From the NCBI RefSeq assembly GCF_014838715.1, contig NZ_CP061947.1:5260001-5324000 (forward strand): a DNA stretch of 64,000 bases, in the 5' to 3' direction. The position numbers and the translations under genes are program-made. Below, piece by piece: positions 43,015 through 51,462 of this stretch. Below the pieces are notes generated by a model that worked only from the letters and a program-made list of their open reading frames with translations, made no database searches and was not told the origin of the DNA. Origin of the DNA: Algoriphagus sp. Y33. Its GTDB lineage: Bacteria; Bacteroidota; Bacteroidia; Cytophagales; Cyclobacteriaceae. Positions within the stretch are counted from its first letter, which is position 1. Every line of letters starts with the position of its first letter.

Positions 43015-44676
43015 TTAAGCGGGCAAAGCTGCCAGCCCATTCGCATCGGGCTTGTTTTTTACAACTGCCGTATCATTTAAAATCATTGTTTCCCCGTTTT
43101 CGGGAGAATATGCAGGCCACTTTGGAAGAGCTCCGATGTTCGGATCGCCTGTTTTCATGAAGGCAAGGAGAGAAGCAGACATTTTCTCGGATAGCTTCCT
43201 TGGTCTATCTCCGCCACCGGTATGCGTGTACATGCGGTCGGTATTATCAAACCAAAAGCAAATATCTATGCAGTGAAATGCTTTCATTCTCCCTGAGTAC
43301 AACGCAGGCTCCCAGCCAAACCAAGCTAAATAAACCGGGGCTTTTTGCTTGGACTTTGCATTGGCAGCGCTGATTGCCCCTTTTCTGTTGGACAAGATCA
43401 TCGCCCAAAGATCAGCCGGAGAGGCTTCAGGGAAATCTTTGCGATAGGCTGTTATGATTTCTTCAGTGGCTTCGCCAAAGTTAGGATTCAATTTCTCAGC
43501 TACTCCCGCCCAGTCAATTTTCTCCAATTCGGGTACAGTACGGGTAGGATTCCACTCGTGGAATGTAGTGCAGATCATCAATGGAATATCAGAAGCCAAT
43601 CCACTTTCTTGGGAAAAAAATTCGCCCTTCGGAATATTTACCCCATCAGCCACGGGGCTAAAACCACCTCGGAATCCTGGCAGTGGATGATCTTTGCGCA
43701 TTTTTGCCATGGCTTTATTTGCGATATCTATATATTCTCTCCAACTCAATTCTTGCAACTTGTCCAAAGTATCGGGAGTCAAGCCCGCCTCTTTCATCAC
43801 ATATTCTCCTAAGGTCTGTGAATATTCGGGATCGGAAGCCTGAAGCATAGATCCACTAAGTGCAACACCTTTGTGCACCAGACCTTTTGCCGCAGGCATT
43901 GCCATAGTTGCGGTGACTTTTGCACCTCCACCTGACTGGCCCATGATCGTAACATTCCCGGGATCACCACCGAAATTGGCTATGTTGTCCCGAACCCATT
44001 CAAGGGAGGCAATGATATCCAGTTGGCTGACGTTTCCTGAATCGGCGTACTTGTCACCACCTACCTTCGACAGGTCTGTGAAACCGATTGGGCCAAGTCT
44101 GTGATTGATGGAGACGAACACCATATCACCTTTTTTGCTGAGATTTTCACCATGATAGCCATCTTGCTCTATACCGTTTCCATTGGTGAATCCACCGCCA
44201 TGGAGCCAAACCAAAACAGGTCTTTTCTTGCTGTCCAAAGCAGGTGTCCACACATTTAGTTTGAGACAATCCTCACTTACGTCATCATAGTTCCAGTGAT
44301 CAGCGAAGGAATAATCGGGGCTGGCATAGCGATTATCCATGATTTGGGGAGCAGTATTTCCCCACCAGATGGTTGGTTTTACATCAGTCCAAGGGGCAGG
44401 CTTTTTTGGAGCCATAAATCTGTTTTTGCCCGAAGTGTCTGCTCCATAAGGAATACCCAAAAATGTATAAATATCATTGAGGATGTAGCCTCTGACTTTT
44501 CCGGAATCTGTGTTTGCAATGGCAATGTCATCACCGATTTGGAGAAATTGACCACCGGCGGAAATTGGTTTGACAGTAGTATTTCCTTTTGAAGAAAAAG
44601 GAACCGCAGCGGCTAAGCCGAGTCCCGCAGTTCCTACGCCGACTTTCTTAAAGAATTCGCGTCTGTTGTTTTTCAT
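43015..44676 (-). CDS. exported type B carboxylesterase with Tat-like signal
   Basis: The ATG at 44676 gives 553 residues starting MKNNRREFFKKVGVGTAGLG, a twin-arginine-type signal (NRREFFKK then hydrophobic). The in-frame ATG at 44766 would push this motif 30 residues in. The catalytic domain has the oxyanion-hole motif LVWLHGGGFTNGNG (about 151), the nucleophile GQSGGGAKV (serine at about 246) and LKAFHCIDICFWF near residue 500 with a likely catalytic histidine. It should hydrolyse esters in the periplasm; the substrate is unknown. A Tat-exported cofactor-free esterase of this type is common in Bacteroidota. Confidence 0.88.
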   Translation of the reverse strand: MKNNRREFFKKVGVGTAGLGLAAAVPFSSKGNTTVKPISAGGQFLQIGDDIAIANTDSGKVRGYILNDIYTFLGIPYGADTSGKNRFMAPKKPAPWTDVKPTIWWGNTAPQIMDNRYASPDYSFADHWNYDDVSEDCLKLNVWTPALDSKKRPVLVWLHGGGFTNGNGIEQDGYHGENLSKKGDMVFVSINHRLGPIGFTDLSKVGGDKYADSGNVSQLDIIASLEWVRDNIANFGGDPGNVTIMGQSGGGAKVTATMAMPAAKGLVHKGVALSGSMLQASDPEYSQTLGEYVMKEAGLTPDTLDKLQELSWREYIDIANKAMAKMRKDHPLPGFRGGFSPVADGVNIPKGEFFSQESGLASDIPLMICTTFHEWNPTRTVPELEKIDWAGVAEKLNPNFGEATEEIITAYRKDFPEASPADLWAMILSNRKGAISAANAKSKQKAPVYLAWFGWEPALYSGRMKAFHCIDICFWFDNTDRMYTHTGGGDRPRKLSEKMSASLLAFMKTGDPNIGALPKWPAYSPENGETMILNDTAVVKNKPDANGLAALPA

Positions 44677-44820
44677 GATGTTGGGTTTAATGCTAATAGT
44701 TTGATAGTAAACAAAATATACTTCAGTATTCGTTAAGTATGGTAATCCGGAGGTAATTCTATTCACCTTTTTTATTTAAATGGACGAATATTGTTTCAAA
44801 ATGATAAAATAGATTTAGGG

Positions 44821-44853
44821 TAAAAAAAAACCAGCCACTTTTCAGCAGCCGGT
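44821..44853 (-). terminator. intrinsic terminator after the M14 peptidase gene
   Basis: A 9-bp stem with three wobble pairs (44830-44838 with 44845-44853) is followed on the minus strand by nine T. It lies about 70 bp past the stop codon of the 44922-47453 gene. Confidence 0.75.
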
Positions 44854-44921
44854 CTTGATTTTCATATCTTGATATTAAAATCTATTTTCTTGGTTCTTGA
44901 ATCTAATCTCTTGATTCTACT

Positions 44922-47453
44922 TTATTGTCCCACCATAAAAATCGCATTGCTCAGAATCAGTTTCCCTGATTCCCAGAAACCTCTGAAAACCGGGTCATCT
45001 ACGAAATAGACGATTTCGCCACGCCCTACGTTTTCGACACCAATCGCCATAGATTCACCCATGGCTGATTTGATTTTGAATCCTATGTAACCGGTCCTAT
45101 AAGCATCGTTGCTTGCGATTATTCCCGCATTTACTCCGTTGCTCAGGTAGGAGAATTTGCTCGAGTTATTTTTGAGTGCATAATATTTTCCGCCGGTTCC
45201 ATACCCAAGTGGATGAGTTTCGTCCATTTTAACCTGATAAATTGCTCCCGCTGCACCGCCCGAAATTGCTAGGCGTTCACCTTCTTGATATGGAGCCAGA
45301 CGTTCGGCTTTGGCCAGGGAATCGGCTACTTTTTCCGCTGCTTTTTTATCATCCTCACTATCAAAAGTCTTTAACGCAAAGCCTTCTTTATCGGCAAAGA
45401 GGTTCAGTGCTCCATCAATTACGATCAGCTTTCCGCCAGCGCGAACCCATTCCATGATATTTTTCTGGGCTTGTTCGCTTAGTCCCCCACCCCGCATGGA
45501 AGGCATGATAAGTACATTGTATTTGCTCAGGTCATATCGGGCTAAATTGTTCAGCTCCAGATTCACCAAAGGATAGTTGAGATCTTTTTCGAAGAAATGC
45601 CAGATAGCTCCGTAATTCAGGGAATTAGTTCCTTCTCCACCGACTAGGGCCACTTTTGGCGCCTTGACCACACGGATGTTTGGTGAGCCAAAATCTTTTC
45701 CTTTGTCCACATAGCCGCTCATGGTAGTAGCTAATGTCACTTGAAACTTATTGGCAATATCGATGACTTTTTGGTCGAAATTTGGCACATATTGATTTCC
45801 ACCTTTGGTGATCATCAGTGATCCTGCCGGGAAGCTTTTTCCTTCTACATCGAAAGGAAATTCATTGTATTTCACCCGGATGTCCGCAGTCAGCAAAGCA
45901 GAAAGAAATGCCGCATCGCGGGTTCCTTCCCATGCTGCAATATATGCTACCGGAGTTTTACCGGCGACATTCTCCGTGAAGACCGGTTTCTTATATTCAC
46001 CGGCTGCGTTTACACGGGACTCTAGCGCATAAGCCTCCAGTCCGTAGGCATAGGGCATAGACCAGCTAGTGATGTCGTAGGTGATGCTGTCATGCAAGGC
46101 AGGATTTGGCTCAAATAAAAGCTGAGTCAATACGGACTTTGGCTGGTAGGCATTGATGATAATGTCTTCCTCGCCGGTAGAGAAAGATTCATTTTTTCCT
46201 GATCCGTAAGAGAATCCCTTTAGTCCTGATTTAGTACCTGCTTTGCCATATGTAATTCCATTTTTATCCAGCAATTCAAGGAGCTTTGCTACTTGAGCTG
46301 GATTACTTTCTCCTTTGATCACAAAGCTTTTGTACTGGCTTTTCGGGGAGGAGGAGCTCTCAGCAAAGAATTTTTCGAACTCGGAAAGTAATTTTTCACC
46401 GTTTTTGGCGGTCACTTCGGCGGCAGACATTGCTGCGGTGTAATGACCCTGGATTCTATAGCTTAACGTTACCGTGTCACCGACGGCATCAAATCCACCA
46501 ATCCCTGCCTGTCCGCCGCCTCCTTGCTCGATAGTCATGCCGATAGCACCGTTGAACATAGGATAGGAATCGCCATAAGAAGGGTAAAGTAAATCGAAAC
46601 GCTCCTTCGTGAAGTAAAATCTTCCGGCTTCATCGAAGTATTTGGCAGTATTTCTTCCAAAAATATCCTGGAACTCATGCTGCCAAGAAGTCAACTGCTC
46701 ATGAAGAGGCTCAGCAGCAGGAGCCATGTAAAATGGATTATTGATGCCCTGCTCGTGGAAATCCAAATGTAACTGAGGCATCCACTGGTTATAGAGCTTC
46801 ATTCTTGCCTGAGATTCTACCTGGACCTGCCAAGCCCAATCACGGTTGAGGTCGAATAGGTAGTGGTTTGCACGTCCGCCCGGCCAAGGCTCGTTATGCT
46901 CCACTGATTGTAAATCCGGCTGAAGGGTTGTATTCATTTTCTGGTTGTACCAGTTCGAGTAGCGGTCACGACCGTCTGGATTGATACATGGGTCTATGAT
47001 GACCACTTGGTTTTTTAGCCACTCCTGAGAAGTGGTATTTTCAGGATTTGCCAGGGTATAAAATGAAGAAATCGCAGCCTCCATTCCCACAGACTCATTT
47101 CCATGGACATTGAAAGACATCCAGTTGATCGGAACTGAGGTGGTAGGATTACCTTCCATCATGCCTGTTCTCTTAAGATTATCGGTACGGATTTGCTCCA
47201 GATCAGCCATGTTCTCAGCACTGGATAGAATGGCGACAATCAGCGGACGCTTTTCATTGGTTTCTCCATATTGGATGAGTGTGACATTGGGGTTGTTCGC
47301 AGCGATATGCTCAAAGTAATCGACCATGCGGTGATGAGGAGTGAACCGATCACCGGGCTTATAGCCCAAAAACTGCTCAGGGGTTTGGATCTGAGCCCAT
47401 GAGAATGTGGCGATCGAAAAAACGAATAGGAGGATGAGTAAGAGTTTTTTCAT
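44922..47453 (-). CDS. large exported M14-family zinc carboxypeptidase
   Basis: This 843-residue protein has a signal peptide (MKKLLLILLFVFSIATFSWA, cleaved before QIQTP). The M14 domain (about 30-340) carries the zinc motif HxxE in SFNVHGNESVGMEAA (about 113-126), DPCINPDGRDRYSNWYN, and the second His in QLHLDFHEQGINNPF. A glutamate in MTIEQGGGGQAG could be the general base. The C-terminal part (about 600-840) resembles a glutamine-amidotransferase-like fold (YNVLIMPSMRGGGLSEQAQKNIMEWVRAGGKLIVIDGALN), a combination seen in other Bacteroidota M14 proteins. It is a separate transcription unit ending at the terminator at 44821-44853. Confidence 0.9.
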   Translation of the reverse strand: MKKLLLILLFVFSIATFSWAQIQTPEQFLGYKPGDRFTPHHRMVDYFEHIAANNPNVTLIQYGETNEKRPLIVAILSSAENMADLEQIRTDNLKRTGMMEGNPTTSVPINWMSFNVHGNESVGMEAAISSFYTLANPENTTSQEWLKNQVVIIDPCINPDGRDRYSNWYNQKMNTTLQPDLQSVEHNEPWPGGRANHYLFDLNRDWAWQVQVESQARMKLYNQWMPQLHLDFHEQGINNPFYMAPAAEPLHEQLTSWQHEFQDIFGRNTAKYFDEAGRFYFTKERFDLLYPSYGDSYPMFNGAIGMTIEQGGGGQAGIGGFDAVGDTVTLSYRIQGHYTAAMSAAEVTAKNGEKLLSEFEKFFAESSSSPKSQYKSFVIKGESNPAQVAKLLELLDKNGITYGKAGTKSGLKGFSYGSGKNESFSTGEEDIIINAYQPKSVLTQLLFEPNPALHDSITYDITSWSMPYAYGLEAYALESRVNAAGEYKKPVFTENVAGKTPVAYIAAWEGTRDAAFLSALLTADIRVKYNEFPFDVEGKSFPAGSLMITKGGNQYVPNFDQKVIDIANKFQVTLATTMSGYVDKGKDFGSPNIRVVKAPKVALVGGEGTNSLNYGAIWHFFEKDLNYPLVNLELNNLARYDLSKYNVLIMPSMRGGGLSEQAQKNIMEWVRAGGKLIVIDGALNLFADKEGFALKTFDSEDDKKAAEKVADSLAKAERLAPYQEGERLAISGGAAGAIYQVKMDETHPLGYGTGGKYYALKNNSSKFSYLSNGVNAGIIASNDAYRTGYIGFKIKSAMGESMAIGVENVGRGEIVYFVDDPVFRGFWESGKLILSNAIFMVGQ

Positions 47454-47675
47454 AAAGAAGTGGTAGGGAATTACGGCATGAATTTAAAAGGAAATGTTTT
47501 TTACATAGCCACCGATTAAAAAAAGCTTTGGTAAAGAATAGTGGTTCAAATCGGTAAATCAAATTTTCCAATTAAGAGGTAAGATCATCCTATGTGCTCA
47601 ATGTGACAAAAGTCGCTGTTTACTAGAGCTTTCCTGCGGAAATTACACTGGTAAATTTTGTAACAACTAACAATC

Positions 47676-47882
47676 ATGAAAAAGAACATGGGGTCCGCGG
47701 ATAAAGTCATTCGTTTGCTAATTGCGGTTAGCATAGCAGTATTATACTTCACAGGGACAATTTCTGGAACATTAGCACTAGTGTTGGGTGTACTGGCAGT
47801 GATTTTTGCAGCTACAGCACTTATAAGTTATTGTCCCTTATACTTACCATTTGGGATTAATACTCGCAAGAAGATAGGTTAG
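47676..47882 (+). CDS. small DUF2892-family inner-membrane protein
   Basis: The 68-residue protein (MKKNMGSADKVIRLLIAVSI...) has two hydrophobic helices (about 11-33 and 33-52) and the characteristic N-terminal NMGSADKVIR and the SYCPLYLPFGINT ending of DUF2892 (YgaP-like) proteins. The function is unknown; in other genomes the family accompanies sulfur-transfer rhodanese proteins, but none is encoded here. It lies alone between the divergent peptidase gene and the decayed ATPase remnant. Confidence 0.85.
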   Translation: MKKNMGSADKVIRLLIAVSIAVLYFTGTISGTLALVLGVLAVIFAATALISYCPLYLPFGINTRKKIG

Positions 47883-48002
47883 GAGAGTTTTTGACAATGG
47901 AACTTTCGTCATTTGGAGATAGATGCCTGGTAGATCTTATCAGGCATTTTCTATTTTATCTAGTATACTTCTAATCTCATGACTTTCACTGGTCTTGAAA
48001 TT

Positions 48003-48047
48003 TTTACCATGAAAATCGTAAATACTACTTTCGGGTTTCATGGTAAA
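48003..48047 (+). repeat. palindrome, copy 1 (degenerate)
   Basis: The left arm TTTACCATGAAAATCG (48003-48018) is identical to that at 60383-60398. The right arm (48032-48047) has two changes, so its stem is broken by two mismatches. It precedes the decayed ATPase fragment in the same arrangement as the intact gene. Confidence 0.85.
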
Positions 48048-48180
48048 ATACCGAGGAATTTTCCCATTGCTTCAGGAATACCTTCCATTTTCCCAGCTGT
48101 TGTTCTCTTAGAGCCAAGACAGGTAGAGAAAACTACGCACGTCAAGAACCTGAATCTTGACAAGTAGAGTATTTATATTC
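48040..48180 (+). pseudogene. truncated and frameshifted remnant of a DUF4143-type ATPase gene
   Basis: From the ATG at 48040 the sequence aligns with the first 140 bp of the ATPase gene at 60420, roughly 80% identical with a single one-base deletion near 48084. After this the frame matches only in the shifted frame, where SIFPAVVLLEPRQVEKTTHVKNLNLDK parallels SIFPAVGLLGPRQVGKTTLVKNLNLGK of the intact gene. The Walker A lysine and threonines survive but the glycine before lysine is Glu. Homology stops at about 48180, followed by unrelated sequence. It is a dead copy, not an expressed gene. Confidence 0.88.
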
Positions 48181-48230
48181 CCTCTATAATCTTTTCTATC
48201 TTTACTTGCATTACTAGACTTAAACTATTT

Positions 48231-50987
48231 ATGAAGAGCTTGCTCTATTCAACATTAAGTGTACTGGTATTTTCTACTATATCTGTCCTATTTCTTTCTT
48301 GTGAAGAGCGAAGGGATGAGAAATTTGTAATAGGATTTTCGCAATGTGTTGGTAATGATGCCTGGAGACATGCAATGCACGAGGAGATGTTTAGGGAGTT
48401 GTCTTTCTATCCGAATCTCAGCTTGGAAATAAAGGATGCTAACGGAAACAGTGATTTACAGATAGCGCAAATCCGGGAATTTGAAAAACAAGGGGTTGAC
48501 CTGTTGATAGTGTCTCCCAATGAATCTGAGCCGATCACTCCTATAGTAGAGGAGATTTTTAGATCAGGCACTCCCGTTATCGTGGTGGATAGGAAGATTA
48601 ATTCCAATCAATATTCAGCCTATATTGGGGGCAATAATTATGAGATTGGCTACACAGTAGGGCAATATGTCCGAAATATTTTTGACAAAGAGGTTAAAAT
48701 ACTGGAAATATGGGGTCTCAGGGGAAGTTCTCCTGCAAGGGATAGGCATCAGGGTCTGATAGATGCTTTAGGTAGTTCGGCGTATGTAATAGTGGACCAG
48801 CTTGAAGGGGAGTGGGAGAAGACCATAGCAAAAGAGAGACTTCGTAACTACCTGGCAGACCAAGCAAACCATGGCTTTGACATGATATTTGCCCACAACG
48901 ATGTGATGGCGATTTCAGCCCGAGAGGTTTGTGATGAACTTGGGATAGGGGGTAAAAAAGTAATCGGGATTGATGCCTTACCGGGTCCTTATGCGGGCTT
49001 GCAGGCCGTAACTGACGGAGTTCTTAATGCAACGTTTTTTTACCCAACGGGGGGTGATAAAGCGATAGAAGTAGCTTGGAAGATCTTACAAAGAGAAAGC
49101 TTTCAGAAAGAGAATCTTTTACAAACAGCTGCGGTGGACTCTTCCAATGTGAGGATCATGAAGCAACAGACTGACAGAATTATCAATCAGCAGGCAAATA
49201 TTTCCCGGCAAAGTGAAATGATTGCCAATCAAATTGAAATTTACCAGAGTCAAAAGGGACTGTTGATTGTGTTTGGGATCACCCTTTTCATAGCCATAGT
49301 CTCCTTGGCCTATGTTTTCAAGTCACTGAGAGATAAACAGAAAATCAATAAAGAGCTTCAAAATAAAAATGACGAAGTCTTAGAGCAGCAACAAAAAATC
49401 ATGGACTATTCTAAGCAGGCAGAACAGGCTACCCAGCAAAAGCTTGAATTTTTCACTAATATTTCACACGAGTTTAGGACTCCACTAACTCTGATCCAAG
49501 GTCCTATAGAAGAAATGCTTCAGAATAAAGATGCCTCAGTGTTCAAAAGCGACTTGTTTTTGATCAGGAAAAACACCTACAGATTGCTCAGATTGGTGAA
49601 TCAGTTGATGGATTTTAGGAAAATAGATGGGGATAAAATGGCTATAAATGCCTCCCAACAAGCCTTGGTCCCTTTTTTGGAAGACATCATGTCTGTATTT
49701 AGCAAAACCGCAGAGGACAATCAAATTCGCTTCAAATTGATGTGTGAAGAGCCTCATATCAAGCTTTGGTTTGACCCCGCTATGATGGATAAGGTGATCT
49801 TCAATTTGCTGTCAAACTCTTTTAAGTTTACGCCCCGAAAAGGGTTTGTTTATCTGAAGGTCTCCCAGGACATGCCCAGCTATGAAGTAGTAATAGAGGT
49901 GGTGGACAATGGAGAAGGAATGAACCATGAGGAAGTTTTGCATGTGTTTGACAGATTTTATCAGGGGAGTTCAGGCGTGAGGAAGGTCGGAACCGGTTTG
50001 GGGTTGGCCTTGGCCAAAGAGTTGGTAGAACTTCAGCACGGTAAGATTGTAGCGAAGAGCTTCAAGGGAGAAAACACTGTCTTTGAAATTAGGTTGAAGA
50101 TGGGAAATGGGCATTTCAGTTCGGATGAATTATCAGAAAATTCCCTTCTCGGCCAAGTTTTGGATCATGAATCCTATATCTCCGAATACGATGATTTGGA
50201 GGAAGAGGAAAGACAGCCTGAACCGTCACAGACAATCTTGATAGTGGAGGATGATCCTGAGATCAGAAATTATCTCAAAAAAAGACTTTCAGGGGAATAT
50301 AGGGTTTTGGAGTCAGGTGATTGTGTCTCCGCACTTTCGATTGCAATGGATGTAGTGCCGGATCTGATCACCTGTGACTTAATGCTGAAAAATGAAGATG
50401 GGCTGGATTTAATAAAAAAGCTGAAAGCAGACCCTAAGACATCCCCGATACCGATTATCGTAATCTCTGCCAAAACATCCCATGAGGATCAATTGACAGG
50501 GGTCAAGACAGGCATAGACGATTATATTACCAAGCCGTTTAACATGGCATTTGTCAAAGAACGTATCAAAGCCATACTTACAAATAGATCAAAAATCAAG
50601 TCACATTATCTTCATGAATTGCCCGCGTCTGATCCTACAGCTCAAGTGGACAGGTCAGAAAGAAAATTTGTCAATGCCTTTACTTCCTTGATAGAGCAGA
50701 ATATTGGTAATCCGAATTTTGGTGTAAATGAGATCGGCAAGGAAATGGGCTTGTCTAGAGGGCAATTATACAGAAAAGTCAAATCTACCCTAGGCTATAG
50801 TGTCAATGACTACATTGTCAAAATCAGGTTAAAAAAGGCAAAGTATTTATTGATCAGTGACACCTGTGGCATTGCAGAAGTAGCCTTTAAGACAGGTTTC
50901 AAAACTTCAGCGTATTTTTCTACGGTTTTCAAGAATGCATTTGATTATACTCCAAGTGAATTCAGAGAAAGTCAGGGGCAGAAATGA
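48231..50987 (+). CDS. hybrid two-component regulator with periplasmic sugar-binding sensor
   Basis: This 918-residue protein has an N-terminal signal/membrane segment (about 1-22), a ribose/galactose-type periplasmic-binding domain (about 30-300; FVIGFSQCVGNDAWRHAMHEEMF, ILEIWGLRGSSPARDRHQGL, HNDVMAISAREVCDELGIGGKKVIGID), a membrane helix (about 343-363) and a coiled coil. A histidine kinase follows (ISHEFRTPLTLIQGP), then HATPase (GTGLGLALAKELV), a receiver domain (ILIVEDDPEIRNYL; DLMLKNEDG) and an AraC-type DNA-binding domain (about 815-915). The sensor design matches BT1754 of Bacteroides thetaiotaomicron, which binds fructose. Here it precedes a fructan locus and is the likely activator. 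Confidence 0.95.
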   Translation: MKSLLYSTLSVLVFSTISVLFLSCEERRDEKFVIGFSQCVGNDAWRHAMHEEMFRELSFYPNLSLEIKDANGNSDLQIAQIREFEKQGVDLLIVSPNESEPITPIVEEIFRSGTPVIVVDRKINSNQYSAYIGGNNYEIGYTVGQYVRNIFDKEVKILEIWGLRGSSPARDRHQGLIDALGSSAYVIVDQLEGEWEKTIAKERLRNYLADQANHGFDMIFAHNDVMAISAREVCDELGIGGKKVIGIDALPGPYAGLQAVTDGVLNATFFYPTGGDKAIEVAWKILQRESFQKENLLQTAAVDSSNVRIMKQQTDRIINQQANISRQSEMIANQIEIYQSQKGLLIVFGITLFIAIVSLAYVFKSLRDKQKINKELQNKNDEVLEQQQKIMDYSKQAEQATQQKLEFFTNISHEFRTPLTLIQGPIEEMLQNKDASVFKSDLFLIRKNTYRLLRLVNQLMDFRKIDGDKMAINASQQALVPFLEDIMSVFSKTAEDNQIRFKLMCEEPHIKLWFDPAMMDKVIFNLLSNSFKFTPRKGFVYLKVSQDMPSYEVVIEVVDNGEGMNHEEVLHVFDRFYQGSSGVRKVGTGLGLALAKELVELQHGKIVAKSFKGENTVFEIRLKMGNGHFSSDELSENSLLGQVLDHESYISEYDDLEEEERQPEPSQTILIVEDDPEIRNYLKKRLSGEYRVLESGDCVSALSIAMDVVPDLITCDLMLKNEDGLDLIKKLKADPKTSPIPIIVISAKTSHEDQLTGVKTGIDDYITKPFNMAFVKERIKAILTNRSKIKSHYLHELPASDPTAQVDRSERKFVNAFTSLIEQNIGNPNFGVNEIGKEMGLSRGQLYRKVKSTLGYSVNDYIVKIRLKKAKYLLISDTCGIAEVAFKTGFKTSAYFSTVFKNAFDYTPSEFRESQGQK

Positions 50988-51462
50988 AACAAAATTGAAA
51001 TCATGGAACAGATTTGAAATCCTTGGATTTTGATTTGAGACTCCGAAATCGATTGCATGAGATCTACAAGCCATTTTTTGATGTGAAATCATGCGGTGAA
51101 TCAAATTTATAAGTTTTAGACACTTATTTAAAATATTTTATTTTTCGATAGGTCTAGATTGGCGTCAATAATAGACCCAATGGACAAGAATACAATACAT
51201 TATACTTCAATAGCGCCGGAAAACGGCTTTCTCTCTGTGGTCATCCACCTAGAGCCGTGGGGGATTTTCTCCATTTTTTTATCCTGTAAGATTTTACAGC
51301 CGCTGTTTGTGCTCTCTATCATGCCAGCGACCAAGAGCAGACCACTTGAATTTATCCTGAAGGATTCTACTACAACTTAAACTCCGCCTATTTATAAATC
51401 TAAAGTGGATCTCTGTGCCAGCCTTTAAAAATGATTAATCCAACAATAAACCCTTTAATTCT
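50988..51462. other. 475-bp regulatory region upstream of the susCD genes
   Basis: The region between the hybrid regulator and susC should contain the regulator's binding site and the susC promoter. A small inverted pair ATCCT/AGGAT occurs at 51353-51364. I do not see a confident Bacteroidota promoter or a repeated AraC-type half-site. The 73-codon frame at 51159-51380 has no signal or domain and is probably not a gene. Confidence 0.45.

Larger units (their letters stand above)
47883..48230. other. 348-bp intergenic region containing a decayed gene copy
   Basis: Most of this region is a relic: a palindrome (48003-48047) plus about 140 bp of a frameshifted copy of the 5' end of the ATPase gene at 60420. 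The remaining sequence has no recognised gene and must hold the promoter of the hybrid regulator that starts at 48231. Confidence 0.7.

Noticed and set aside
44717..44727. Single TATACTTCAGT sequence close to the direct-repeat motif found upstream of the TonB receptor
   Set aside because: It lacks a second copy at 21-bp spacing, so it is probably chance.
47541..47560. GGTTCAAATC-like tRNA T-arm phrase
   Set aside because: No acceptor stem, anticodon arm or D-arm around it; no tRNA gene was found in the window.
47979..48167. 62-codon open frame that looks like a small protein with a Walker-type motif
   Set aside because: It only traverses the relic of the ATPase gene in the shifted frame; the real start of that relic is 48040, and the frame is broken.
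51159..51380. 73-codon open frame upstream of susC
   Set aside because: No signal peptide, domain or start-site support; it lies in the presumed regulatory region and looks like random open frame.
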